Source of the DNA: Microvirga lupini
GTDB lineage: Bacteria > Pseudomonadota > Alphaproteobacteria > Rhizobiales > Beijerinckiaceae
Length of the DNA stretch: 64,000 bases
Direction: 5' to 3'
NCBI RefSeq assembly: GCF_014191055.1
Contig: NZ_JACHWB010000001.1
Coordinates: forward strand, 1,083,875-1,147,874
Shown one piece after another: positions 1 through 8,098 of the stretch. Position 1 is the stretch's first letter. Each line of letters begins with the position of its first letter. Both the position numbers and the translations under genes were made by a program. Under the pieces are notes generated by a model. It was not told the DNA's origin and did no database searches. It worked only from the letters and a program-made list of their open reading frames with translations.

Positions 1-330
1 CGGTCGCTTCGGTTTTCGCTCCCGAAGTGCACTGAATTCTTTCTTCAAAGCACTGCTTCGATGCCATCAGAGCTCGTGTGGCCCTCCGGGTCCTCACGAT
101 GTTCTCACCCAGGGAAAAAGCATCGGATTGATCCCAAAAGGGCAAATCCACTTTCGGGTCCGATGCTGGAGCATCAAGGCGCCCATTGGCCGCATGATTT
201 CGTGCAGGCTTTCTTAATTCCTATTGGGTAAACCCTGTGCTATGGGCTTGGCTCTTCCCATATGCTTGGGATAAAGAACCCTTGATGCACCGTTGAAACA
301 TCGGGCACGGTTTTTGGAGGACCGCGAAGC
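1..330. other. Intergenic region upstream of bamD
   Basis: No gene is seen here. The stretch holds one palindromic dispersed repeat (120-166, listed separately) and the presumed bamD promoter and leader. In related genomes lpxC often precedes bamD, but none of it is visible in this window. Confidence 0.6.
120..166. repeat. Palindromic dispersed repeat, family A copy 1
   Basis: The element is bounded by perfect 8-base inverted arms, GCATCGGA (120-127) and TCCGATGC (159-166). Its reverse complement matches the element at 27065-27107 at 34 of 39 aligned core bases, so the two are copies of one dispersed intergenic family. It could form a hairpin in RNA or DNA; its role is unknown. Confidence 0.75.
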
Positions 331-1227
331 ATGTCATTCGCGAAGGCTTATTCGGGTATGAAAGGCGCGGCCGCCCGCGCCCTGATCCTTGGCGTCTGCG
401 GCTTGGGTCTCGCGGGTTGCGATACTCTCTCGTCGCTGAACCCGTTCGAAAAGGACACGAGCTACAAGCCCGAGATCGTATCCAACCTGCCCGCCGAGGA
501 GATTTACAACGACGGTCTCGCCCGGGTGCAGAAGGGCGATTTCGACGGCGCGGTCACCAAGTTCAGCAGCCTCGACAAGCAGTATCCCTATACCGACTGG
601 GCCCGCAAAGGCCTGATCATGGAGGCCTACGCCAATTACGAGGGCGGCTTCTATGACGAGGCCATCACGGCCTCTCGGCGCTACCTCCAGAGCTATCCCA
701 ACACCACGGATGCGGCCTATGCCCAGTATCTGATGGCCTCGTCCTATTACGATCAGATCCCGGACATCACCCGCGACCAGGAGAAGTCCGAGCGCGCCAT
801 CCTGGCCCTGCAGGAACTGGTCCAGCGCTATCCCACCTCCGAATACGTGGCCGACGCCAAGAAGAAGATCCAGGTGGCCAGCGACCAGCTTGCCGCCAAG
901 GAGCTGGAGGTTGGCCGCTTCTATCTCCAGAAGCGTAATTACGCGGGCGCCATCAACCGCTTCCGCCATGTGGTTTCGCGCTACCAGACGACCCGTCACG
1001 TGGAAGAGGCTCTCCAGCGCCTCACCGAGGCCTACATGGCCATGGGCATCGTCAACGAGGCGCAGACCGCCGCCGCCGTTCTCGGCCACAACTTCCCCGA
1101 TTCTCCCTGGTACAAGGACGCCCACGCTCTGCTGACCAAGGGCGGCGTCGAGCCGCGAGAGGACTCCCAGTCCTGGATCAGCAAGGCCTTCCGCGGCGTT
1201 CCCCAGGTTGGTCAGCGGACGGGCTAA
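331..1227 (+). CDS. bamD: Outer membrane assembly lipoprotein BamD
   Basis: 298 aa. BamD is the essential lipoprotein of the BAM complex that folds beta-barrel proteins into the outer membrane. The N-terminus has a signal peptide with lipobox LAGC, the lipidated cysteine being Cys30. The rest is a run of TPR-like helical pairs (for example around YNDGLARVQKGDFDGAV and later alanine-rich repeats), the family architecture. A GGAGG ribosome binding site at 316-320 supports this start. recN begins 12 bases downstream, the usual order in this bacterial group, suggesting co-transcription. Confidence 0.95.
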   Translation: MSFAKAYSGMKGAAARALILGVCGLGLAGCDTLSSLNPFEKDTSYKPEIVSNLPAEEIYNDGLARVQKGDFDGAVTKFSSLDKQYPYTDWARKGLIMEAYANYEGGFYDEAITASRRYLQSYPNTTDAAYAQYLMASSYYDQIPDITRDQEKSERAILALQELVQRYPTSEYVADAKKKIQVASDQLAAKELEVGRFYLQKRNYAGAINRFRHVVSRYQTTRHVEEALQRLTEAYMAMGIVNEAQTAAAVLGHNFPDSPWYKDAHALLTKGGVEPREDSQSWISKAFRGVPQVGQRTG

Positions 1228-1239
1228 GCCTCACCATCC

Positions 1240-2916
1240 ATGCTCATCCAGCTGGCGATTCGCGATATCGTCCTCATCGACAGGCTTGAGCTTCATTTCC
1301 ATGAGGGCCTGAGCGTCCTCACGGGTGAGACAGGCGCGGGCAAGTCGATCCTGCTCGATGCTTTCGCCTTGGCCCTCGGCGGCCGCGGCGACGGAAGCCT
1401 CGTGCGCCATGGCGAGAACCAAGGCCAGGTGACGGCCGTCTTCGACTGCCCCATGGATCATCCGGCCCGCCGCATCGCGGCTGATGCGGATATCGACATT
1501 GACGGCGATCTGATCCTGCGTCGCGTCCAGGTGGCCGACGGGCGCACCCGCGCCTTCGTCAACGACCAGCCGGTCAGCGTCCAGGTGCTCAAGGCCATCG
1601 GAGCGACCCTGGTCGAGATCCACGGTCAGCACGACGACCGCGCTCTGGTCGATCCTGCGACCCACCGGACGATCCTCGACGCCTTTGGCGGCTTGTCGGC
1701 TGAAGTTCAGGCCGTGAATGAGGCATCACGACGTGTTCGTGAGGCTCGGCATGCCCTGCATGAGCATCGCAGCCGCATCGACAAGGCCCGCAAGGAGGCC
1801 GATTTCCTGCGTCATGCGGTCGAAGAGCTGACGACCCTCAACCCTCAGGCGGGGGAGGAGGAGGCGCTCGCAGAGCGCCGCGTGGTCATGATGCAGTCGG
1901 AGAAAGTGGCCCAGGACCTGAACGAAGCCTATGAAGTCGTCGCCGGCAACACGTCTCCGGTCAACGAACTCTCGGCGGCCGTGCGCAAGCTGGAACGGCG
2001 CGGTGCCCAGGCGCCGACTCTCGTCGAGCCCAGCGTAAAGGCGCTCGATGCCGCGCTTGTCGCCATCGACGAGGCGAGGGCGGCTCTCGAGGAGGCGATC
2101 CGCGCCACCGAATATGACCCGCGTGAGCTGGAGCAGACCGAGGAGCGTCTTTTCGCCTTGCGCGCCGCAGCCCGCAAATACGACGTTCCTGCCGACGAAC
2201 TGGCTGCCCTGCGTCAGCGCTTCGAGGGGGATGTCGCGGCCATCGATGCAGGTGAGGAGCAGCTCGGCGCGCTGGAGAAGGCTCTGAAGGAAGGCGACGA
2301 CGCCTATTTGAAGGCTGCCAAGGCGCTCTCCGCTGGCCGGAAGAAGGCGGCGCAGTCGCTCGATGCGGCGGTCCAGGCCGAGCTGCCGCCCCTCAAGCTG
2401 GAGCGGGCTCGCTTCATCACCGACATCCAGATCGACGAGACAAGCCGCGATCCTGCCGGCTTCGAGCGTGTCGAGTTCTGGGCCCAGACCAATCCGGGCA
2501 CCCGCCCCGGACCGCTCATGAAGGTAGCCTCGGGCGGCGAGCTTTCCCGCTTCATGCTGGCCCTGAAGGTGGTGCTTGCCGACAAGGGCTCGGCCCCGAC
2601 CCTGGTCTTCGACGAGATCGATACCGGCGTCGGCGGTGCGGTGGCGGATGCCATCGGCCAACGCCTCGCTCGCTTGGCCCGCAGGGTCCAGGTCATGGCC
2701 GTGACCCATGCCCCGCAGGTGGCCGCCAAGGCCGAGAGCCACTTCCTCATCGCCAAGGAAGGCGTGCGCAACGAAAAGGACCGGGTCGCCACCCGGGTCA
2801 TCCCGCTGGAGGCTACGCCGCGCCGCGAGGAGATCGCCCGCATGCTCGCCGGCGCGACGATCACCGAGGAAGCCCGCGCGGCCGCCGCGCGCCTGCTGGA
2901 AGCGGCCGCGCACTAG
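1240..2916 (+). CDS. recN: DNA repair protein RecN
   Basis: 558 aa, the usual length. RecN is an SMC-like ATPase acting in double-strand break repair. The Walker A motif GETGAGKS lies at residues 29-36, a long alanine/glutamate-rich coiled-coil region fills the middle, the ABC signature SGGELSR is near residue 430 and Walker B LVFDEIDTGVGG near residue 456, so both ATPase halves are intact. In E. coli recN is SOS-induced; no LexA-type box was recognised directly upstream here, and it probably shares the bamD transcript. In many relatives ligA follows directly, but here ligA lies about 8.4 kb further on. Confidence 0.96.
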   Translation: MLIQLAIRDIVLIDRLELHFHEGLSVLTGETGAGKSILLDAFALALGGRGDGSLVRHGENQGQVTAVFDCPMDHPARRIAADADIDIDGDLILRRVQVADGRTRAFVNDQPVSVQVLKAIGATLVEIHGQHDDRALVDPATHRTILDAFGGLSAEVQAVNEASRRVREARHALHEHRSRIDKARKEADFLRHAVEELTTLNPQAGEEEALAERRVVMMQSEKVAQDLNEAYEVVAGNTSPVNELSAAVRKLERRGAQAPTLVEPSVKALDAALVAIDEARAALEEAIRATEYDPRELEQTEERLFALRAAARKYDVPADELAALRQRFEGDVAAIDAGEEQLGALEKALKEGDDAYLKAAKALSAGRKKAAQSLDAAVQAELPPLKLERARFITDIQIDETSRDPAGFERVEFWAQTNPGTRPGPLMKVASGGELSRFMLALKVVLADKGSAPTLVFDEIDTGVGGAVADAIGQRLARLARRVQVMAVTHAPQVAAKAESHFLIAKEGVRNEKDRVATRVIPLEATPRREEIARMLAGATITEEARAAAARLLEAAAH

Positions 2917-3024
2917 AGCATCGCGCGGAAAAGTGGGCACCGGTTTTGCGTAGTAAGATGTGTTAAGCCAAAAACTTGAAGCATCGTGCGACAAGACCAT
3001 GCCGGCTTCTCGCACGATGCGGAT
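2914..3024. repeat. Intergenic palindromic repeat after recN
   Basis: The stretch starts with a GC-rich motif typical of rhizobial intergenic repeats (GCATCGCGCGGAAAAGTGGG). It ends in a perfect 11-base inverted repeat, GCATCGTGCGA (2981-2991) and TCGCACGATGC (3010-3020). The hairpin could act as transcript end or stabiliser for recN, but no T-run follows. Confidence 0.6.
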
Positions 3025-3077
3025 TTCAGAACACAAGTACAGGCTCGGTCTTGAAGCGAACCTGCTTTTGGAGGCTG

Positions 3078-3317
3078 CTACTTGATGGCACCGGTCGATG
3101 AAGGATGGCAGGCCGGGTTCGTCGATCCGGCAGGGCATGAAACGTTCCTCTTGGCCTCGTTCATGCGGTGTTCCTTCTTCGCCGTATGATGCCGGACGGT
3201 GGCATGCTTGGCGTGCGGAGGCTGCGTCGCCGATGGGCTGGATGTCGCCGCCTGCGCGGCCAGCGGAGCTGCCGCCACAAAAGCCAGGGTCGAAGCAGCG
3301 ATAAGAAGCTTTTTCAT
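3078..3317 (-). CDS. Small secreted protein, unknown function
   Basis: 79 aa from the internal ATG at 3317, chosen because a GGAGA ribosome binding site lies just upstream and the first residues form a clean signal peptide (MKKLLIAASTLAFVAAAPLAAQA). A longer reading from 3464 adds 49 residues without secretion features. The mature part is hydrophilic, rich in Ser, His, Lys and Ala, with two cysteines near the C-terminus (CPAGSTNPAC). It is divergent from the response regulator gene at 3527 and could be part of its regulon; that is inference. No family recognised. Confidence 0.75.
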   Translation of the reverse strand: MKKLLIAASTLAFVAAAPLAAQAATSSPSATQPPHAKHATVRHHTAKKEHRMNEAKRNVSCPAGSTNPACHPSSTGAIK

Positions 3318-3526
3318 AGGATCTCTCCGGTCAGTATCAGCACCTCGTAAGTGCCTGATGGAGGATCCTAAGATGTCCGACTTAGGAGAGAATGAGAGTG
3401 GGAGACAGTTACCATTGAAGCGGATGCGGCACTCTCCCTGAGTGCAGGCATCCCCAGGCGGCAATTTGCATCGTTGAATTTATGCGGCACTTGGATTGAA
3501 CTCACTCTGCATCGTGAGCGGCAATC

Positions 3527-4183
3527 ATGCGGGTCCTGCTGGTCGAGGATGATCCGTTGATCGGGCGTAGTCTAGCACGCGCCTTCGAAGGTTCGGGCGC
3601 GGCAATCGACTGGACTCGATCGGGCGGCGATGCGCTCTCAGCCCTGCGCGCAAACCGCTATTCTGCCGTCCTGCTCGACCTTGGCCTTCCGGATAAAGCC
3701 GGCCTCGATGTGCTCAAGGAAATGCGGCGCAGCAAGGATGAAACCCCGGTGCTGATCGTCACGGCGCGCGATGATGTCGACATCCGCGTGGCCGGCCTGG
3801 ATCTGGGGGCGGACGACTTCATCGTGAAGCCGTTCGACTTCGACGAGCTCTCGGCCCGGATCAGGGCTGTCGTCCGTCGCCATGCCGGGCATCCGACATC
3901 GCAGATCAGATCCTCAGAAATCGTCCTCGATCTCGCAGCCCACGAGGCCAGCTACAAGGGGATTACGCAGCTTCTGCCCGCACGGGAATTCGCGCTCCTT
4001 CAGGCGTTGCTCGAACGGCCTGGAGCCATCCTGTCCCGCAAGCAGCTCGAGGATGCCCTCTATGGTTGGGGAGACGAGGTGGAGAGCAATGCGGTGGACG
4101 TTCTGATCCACTACATCCGCCGGAAGTTCGGCAATGACATCATCCGCAATGTGCGCGGAGTCGGCTGGATGGTGGTGAAATGA
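3527..4183 (+). CDS. OmpR-family two-component response regulator
   Basis: 218 aa. An N-terminal receiver domain has the acidic pair EDD at residues 7-9, phospho-acceptor Asp51 (LLDLGLPD), switch Thr79 and Lys101. It is followed by a winged-helix DNA-binding domain of the OmpR/PhoB type (RKQLEDALYGWGDEVESNAV, HYIRRKFG). It most resembles the QseB/TctD/PmrA group. It overlaps the sensor kinase gene by the ATGA at 4180-4183, so the two are translationally coupled. The signal is not evident; the divergent small secreted protein is a candidate target. Confidence 0.93.
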   Translation: MRVLLVEDDPLIGRSLARAFEGSGAAIDWTRSGGDALSALRANRYSAVLLDLGLPDKAGLDVLKEMRRSKDETPVLIVTARDDVDIRVAGLDLGADDFIVKPFDFDELSARIRAVVRRHAGHPTSQIRSSEIVLDLAAHEASYKGITQLLPAREFALLQALLERPGAILSRKQLEDALYGWGDEVESNAVDVLIHYIRRKFGNDIIRNVRGVGWMVVK

Positions 4184-5508
4184 AGCACCGCAACTCGCTC
4201 CGGACGCGCCTCACGGTGTGGTTCACCTCTCTGTTGATCCTCTTCGGCCTGTTCGGTGGATTGGGCGCTTACGTCGTGGCTCAGCAGGATCCGGAGAATC
4301 TCCTCGACAGTCAGATGCGCGAGATCGCTTTCAACGTGGTCAGCTCGGTCGACGATCTGGCGCAGATGCCTGCGCCGCCGCTCGAGCCCGACGACATGAT
4401 CGTCGTTCAAACCTGGGACGACGACGGGAACCTGCTGAAGTCCTTTCCTCCGGGGTTCGACCTGCCGCGTCAGGAGAAGACCGGCTTCTCGAATTTCGAT
4501 GCGCCAGGCGGACAGTGGCACAGCTACACCTGGGTCCTGGACGACGGCACCGTCCAGGTTTCTCAAAGGACCAGCGTGCGCCGGGAGCTTGCCCTGATGG
4601 CGGCACTGCCCGCCATCGTCATCGTCCTGCTCCTCGTCCCCATATCGGCGCTCCTCGTGCACTGGCTTGTGGGCCGGCTTCTCACGCCCGTGGATGCCCT
4701 CACGATCCAGCTCATGGCCCGCAAGCCCGATTCCACGCAGCCACTGGCCGCATCGGACGTGCCGAGCGAGATCGCGCCTCTCATCCAAGCGATGAACAAG
4801 GCGCTCGAGCGGCTCACGGAGTCGCTTGCATCGCAACGGCGCTTCGTCTCCAACGCGGCGCACCAGCTGCGCACGCCTCTGACGGCCCTTCGCATTCAAG
4901 CCGGTAATCTGCGGCACGCGCCGAGAGGCAAAGAAACGACGGACATTCTCGATGACATGGATCTTGCGGTTCGGAGGATGTCGACTCTGACGAACCAGCT
5001 TCTGGCCCTTGCCCGGGCGGAGGCCCCGGTGTCGGTGGATGAGCCGCAGCCGGTTGACCTTGCCGACGCTCTCCAGGAAGCCTTGCGTGGCGTGATTCCT
5101 CTGGCAGAGAGAAAAGGTATCAATCTCGAATCCATCGCATTGCCGATTGGGGCCGTGCGTGCCGAACGGCAGGGGCTCGTCGCGATCTTCTCCAACCTTC
5201 TCGACAACGCCATTCGCTACACGCCATCCGGCGGGCAGGTGACCGTCTCTGCCCGGCGTGCGGGAGGTCTGGAGCAGATCGAGGTCGTCGATACGGGACC
5301 CGGACTGCCTGAGGAAATGCTCGATCGAGCCTGCGAGTCCTTTGTGCGCGGCGATCACGATCAGGAGGGAACGGGGCTCGGACTGTCCATCGCCAAAGCC
5401 CTGGCAACGCGGATCGGAGGGCGTCTGTCGCTGCGCAACAAGCCGGATCGCGGCGGACTGATAGCGCGCATCGAGTTGCCGATCCTTCCAACATCGCGCA
5501 CTCCGTAA
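4180..5508 (+). CDS. Two-component sensor histidine kinase, QseC/TctE-like
   Basis: 442 aa inner-membrane kinase. Order: a first membrane helix (about residues 13-32), a periplasmic sensing region of roughly 115 residues, a second membrane helix (about 145-168), a HAMP-like linker, the dimerisation/phosphoacceptor box with His228 (NAAHQLRTP), and a HATPase domain with N box (NLLDNAIRY), G1 (DTGPGLP) and G2 (GTGLGLSIAK). It is coupled to the upstream regulator by a 4-base overlap and is presumably its cognate kinase. The ligand cannot be told from sequence. Confidence 0.93.
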   Translation: MKHRNSLRTRLTVWFTSLLILFGLFGGLGAYVVAQQDPENLLDSQMREIAFNVVSSVDDLAQMPAPPLEPDDMIVVQTWDDDGNLLKSFPPGFDLPRQEKTGFSNFDAPGGQWHSYTWVLDDGTVQVSQRTSVRRELALMAALPAIVIVLLLVPISALLVHWLVGRLLTPVDALTIQLMARKPDSTQPLAASDVPSEIAPLIQAMNKALERLTESLASQRRFVSNAAHQLRTPLTALRIQAGNLRHAPRGKETTDILDDMDLAVRRMSTLTNQLLALARAEAPVSVDEPQPVDLADALQEALRGVIPLAERKGINLESIALPIGAVRAERQGLVAIFSNLLDNAIRYTPSGGQVTVSARRAGGLEQIEVVDTGPGLPEEMLDRACESFVRGDHDQEGTGLGLSIAKALATRIGGRLSLRNKPDRGGLIARIELPILPTSRTP

Positions 5509-5523
5509 TTCAGCCCTGGATGC

Positions 5524-5543
5524 GGCGGCCCATCAGGGCCGCC
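5524..5543. terminator. Hairpin between convergent genes
   Basis: A perfect 8-base stem GGCGGCCC / GGGCCGCC with an ATCA loop lies between the kinase gene and the convergent LysE gene. There is no T-run, so it is only a possible bidirectional terminator. Confidence 0.4.
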
Positions 5544-5553
5544 ATTCATCGCG

Positions 5554-6180
5554 TCACGGCAGTTCCAGCCCGAAGGCGTTGGCCATGGTGAAGGCTCCGA
5601 GCCCTGCCAGCATGAGACCGCTGGCCCTGGTCGTGATGCCGATGATCCGTGACGACAGACGGTTGCGGATGAGGGAGATCGTCGTTGCGAGACAGATCCA
5701 CCAGGCGATCGAGCCCAGGAAGACGCCCGCGACGAGGAGAGGCGCAGCCTCGGCATCGCTCCCCTCGGCGAAGACCGGAAGAGCTGCCGCGAAGAGCAGG
5801 ATCGCAAGGGGATTGGACACACCGAAGAGAATGGCGCTGCCATAGAAGCGCAGCCACCCCTCCCGTTGCGACGGAGCGGGGCCGACAGGCACGGAGCACC
5901 GCATGATCCGGGCGGCAAACCAGAAGAGCAGTCCGGCCGAGACGAAGGAGAAGATCTGGCTGCCGGTCCATGCCAGCAGCACCGCGCCGAACCCGAAGGC
6001 CGTCATGGTCCCGAGAGCGAGATGGACGGTCGCGGCACCCAGGCCCGTGGCGAATCCCGCCTCCAGCCCGAAGGCGAGCGTTCTCTGGATGCACAGCAGG
6101 CCCATCGGTCCGATCGGTACGGCAACGGTCAGCCCCACGCCCATTCCTGCGACGAAGCTTGCAAGCGATACACCTGTCAT
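5554..6180 (-). CDS. LysE/RhtB-family exporter
   Basis: 208 aa, the normal length for this family of amino acid or metabolite exporters. About six hydrophobic segments are visible, starting with VAGMGVGLTVAVPIGPMG; the glycine/proline-rich PIGPMG near the N-terminus is the family hallmark. It runs convergent to the two-component system. Substrate unknown; neighbours give no clue. Confidence 0.88.
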   Translation of the reverse strand: MTGVSLASFVAGMGVGLTVAVPIGPMGLLCIQRTLAFGLEAGFATGLGAATVHLALGTMTAFGFGAVLLAWTGSQIFSFVSAGLLFWFAARIMRCSVPVGPAPSQREGWLRFYGSAILFGVSNPLAILLFAAALPVFAEGSDAEAAPLLVAGVFLGSIAWWICLATTISLIRNRLSSRIIGITTRASGLMLAGLGAFTMANAFGLELP

Positions 6181-6270
6181 GAGCAGCCTTTGATCCTGAG
6201 GCAGGGAGGGGCCGGCACCGGGGAGCCGGTGCCGATGCGGCGAGACTGTCAGGCCGAAAGCTGCTGCGGA

Positions 6271-6540
6271 TCATTCCGCACGGGCGTATCCGAGCGTATC
6301 CTTCTCGGGCTCGCCGGTCACGACGCCGATCGGGACGAGCTTTTGATCGGCCCTGCCCGCAAGCGAACCCGTGCGCTCGACCTCCACGGTGTCGCAGGAG
6401 CGTCCGAACGTATTCTTCTCCGTATCGCCGCTGAATGCGCCGACCTGAACGACGTCGCCTCTGGTGCAATCCGCGTAGACGGTCCCTGCAGGTGCCAGGA
6501 AAAGGAGCGTGGCCGTGAAAGCTGTCGGGGTAATGCGCAT
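6271..6540 (-). CDS. Small secreted protein with internal repeat
   Basis: 89 aa, starting at the ATG at 6540, which gives a typical signal peptide (MRITPTAFTATLLFLAP, cleavage likely after VYA). The mature protein has two cysteines and two related segments, SGDTEKNTFG and TGEPEKDTLG, suggesting an internal duplication. The reading frame continues far upstream, but those codons overlap the LuxR gene antisense-like and are not likely translated. No family recognised. Confidence 0.65.
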   Translation of the reverse strand: MRITPTAFTATLLFLAPAGTVYADCTRGDVVQVGAFSGDTEKNTFGRSCDTVEVERTGSLAGRADQKLVPIGVVTGEPEKDTLGYARAE

Positions 6541-6743
6541 GATAACCTCCCTTGGAGTGCGGGCGGCCGGACAGCACGCATGGTGCCGGTCAAAGGCTTC
6601 CCGTCGCGCTTCCGCTTCAATCCGCGTGGCGCAACTCTCAAGGAAAAGATGCCACTGCGCCGCCCGTCCTGTCCTCCACCGAACAGGGGAGAGGGAGGGC
6701 AATTTTGTGCGTGCGTAGGGGCTGGGCGTCAGGTTGCTGTGCG

Positions 6744-7922
6744 TCACGGCTGGGTGCGGCGAACGGGCAGCATCATCTGCATGGCGAGGCGGATCAGCTC
6801 GGTCTGGCGGGAGGCGCCGGTCTTCGCGAAGATGTGGTCGAGATGAGTCTTGGCCGTTGATGGCGCGACACCGAGATGCGCTGCCGTCTGCGGGAGGGAG
6901 CGGCCGGCAAGAATCCCTTCGAGCACGCGAGCCTCCGCGGCGGTGAGGCCGAAGGCCACCATCAGCAACTGAGCGCCATCCTGCTGCTCGTGGGGCGCGC
7001 CGATGAAGATCGCCGCGACCGCGTCCGGCTGCAGCCGCGTGCGCAACGCGCCGCCGGAGACCGGCAGAACATGGGCATAGACCGGCGCTTCGTCGGCGCC
7101 GGTGAGGCGGATCGCGAGGCCGGTCTGCCCCAGGCGGGCCTCGTCCTGGGTTGCGAGCGTGATGGCGTTGCGGAGCTCCCGGGCTGCCGCGGGGTTCCTG
7201 GCACCCAGGGCACCCTTCACATCCCTGATGGGAGAGCCGTTGCGGAGCATGGTCGCGGCAGCGCAATTCGCATGCAGGATCCGTCCCTGCCGGTCGGCCA
7301 GAACGACGCCGCAACGAAGCTTGTCGAGGGTTTCCGCCAGATGGGCCCGCTCGATCGTCTTCACATCGAGCAGGTTGCTGATCGTCACGGCGCGACGCAG
7401 ATGCGGCAGCAGCATGCGGCCGATGGCGATCTCGCGCTCGGTGATCGCTCCGTGCTGCTCATGCCGCCCGAGGCCCAGCTCCGCAAACTGCGTGGGCGTG
7501 TACATCAGGAACACATGCATGATGTCCACGATGCCCTGCGGCTTGAGGCATTCCTGCACATAGTCCGACGATTGGATGTAATCAGGGCTGAGATGGCGCG
7601 AGGTCACGAAAGGCTCGTCCAGCGTCGGCTGCTCGGCAAGCCATTCGGTCAGCCGCGCGTTGATCTCCGGAACATGCTTCTCCGATTTCTGCTTCAGCAG
7701 GAAGGCATCCCATCCGGCCGCCTTGTTGATGAGGAAGCGGTTGTAACGCAGATCGTTGAGGGTGAGGGATGCCACCGCGCAGTCCGATGCTCCGGCGACC
7801 TGCGCCAGGGTCGGCTCCCATTGGGCCGGATCGATGGCGCAGTCGTAGATCGCTCCGATCAGATCCGACAGCGCGTTCGGCGACAGAACCTCAGGCATCG
7901 CGTCCCGCTCCATGCAGGCCAA
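6744..7922 (-). CDS. LuxR-family transcriptional regulator with PAS-like region
   Basis: 392 aa. The C-terminal 65 residues form a LuxR/FixJ helix-turn-helix (FGLTAAEARVLEGILAGRS, then HLGVAPSTAKTHLDHIFAKT). Upstream lies a PAS-like segment (GVVLADRQGRILHANCAAA), and the first 200 residues are an unassigned sensory region. No receiver domain or phosphoacceptor is present, so it is not a classical response regulator. The start may instead be Met9 (MPEVLSPNALSD). It is divergent from the M28 peptidase gene, which is a plausible but unproven target. Confidence 0.85.
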   Translation of the reverse strand: MACMERDAMPEVLSPNALSDLIGAIYDCAIDPAQWEPTLAQVAGASDCAVASLTLNDLRYNRFLINKAAGWDAFLLKQKSEKHVPEINARLTEWLAEQPTLDEPFVTSRHLSPDYIQSSDYVQECLKPQGIVDIMHVFLMYTPTQFAELGLGRHEQHGAITEREIAIGRMLLPHLRRAVTISNLLDVKTIERAHLAETLDKLRCGVVLADRQGRILHANCAAATMLRNGSPIRDVKGALGARNPAAARELRNAITLATQDEARLGQTGLAIRLTGADEAPVYAHVLPVSGGALRTRLQPDAVAAIFIGAPHEQQDGAQLLMVAFGLTAAEARVLEGILAGRSLPQTAAHLGVAPSTAKTHLDHIFAKTGASRQTELIRLAMQMMLPVRRTQP

Positions 7923-8098
7923 CGAATCGGGCAGCGATTAGCGCATGGCCCGCCCGAGGCTGCAAATCCTCTTTCGGGATGTCCGTTTCGCCGTCTCACG
8001 TCTGTGTGAGGTTGCGGCTTCCTGATCTTGCCAGCGGGCGGGGAGGCCCGATCTCCTGCGGGTGCACGCTCCTGTGCAGTCCTGGAAGCGAGAGCCGC

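Noticed and set aside
1726..3138. Long open frame opposite recN (470 codons)
   Set aside because: It is antisense to an intact recN and has no domain features; high GC makes such long shadow frames common here.
7769..8098. N-terminal extension of the M28 peptidase
   Set aside because: The open frame continues into the divergent LuxR gene and lacks secretion features; GTG at 8099 gives a signal-like start.
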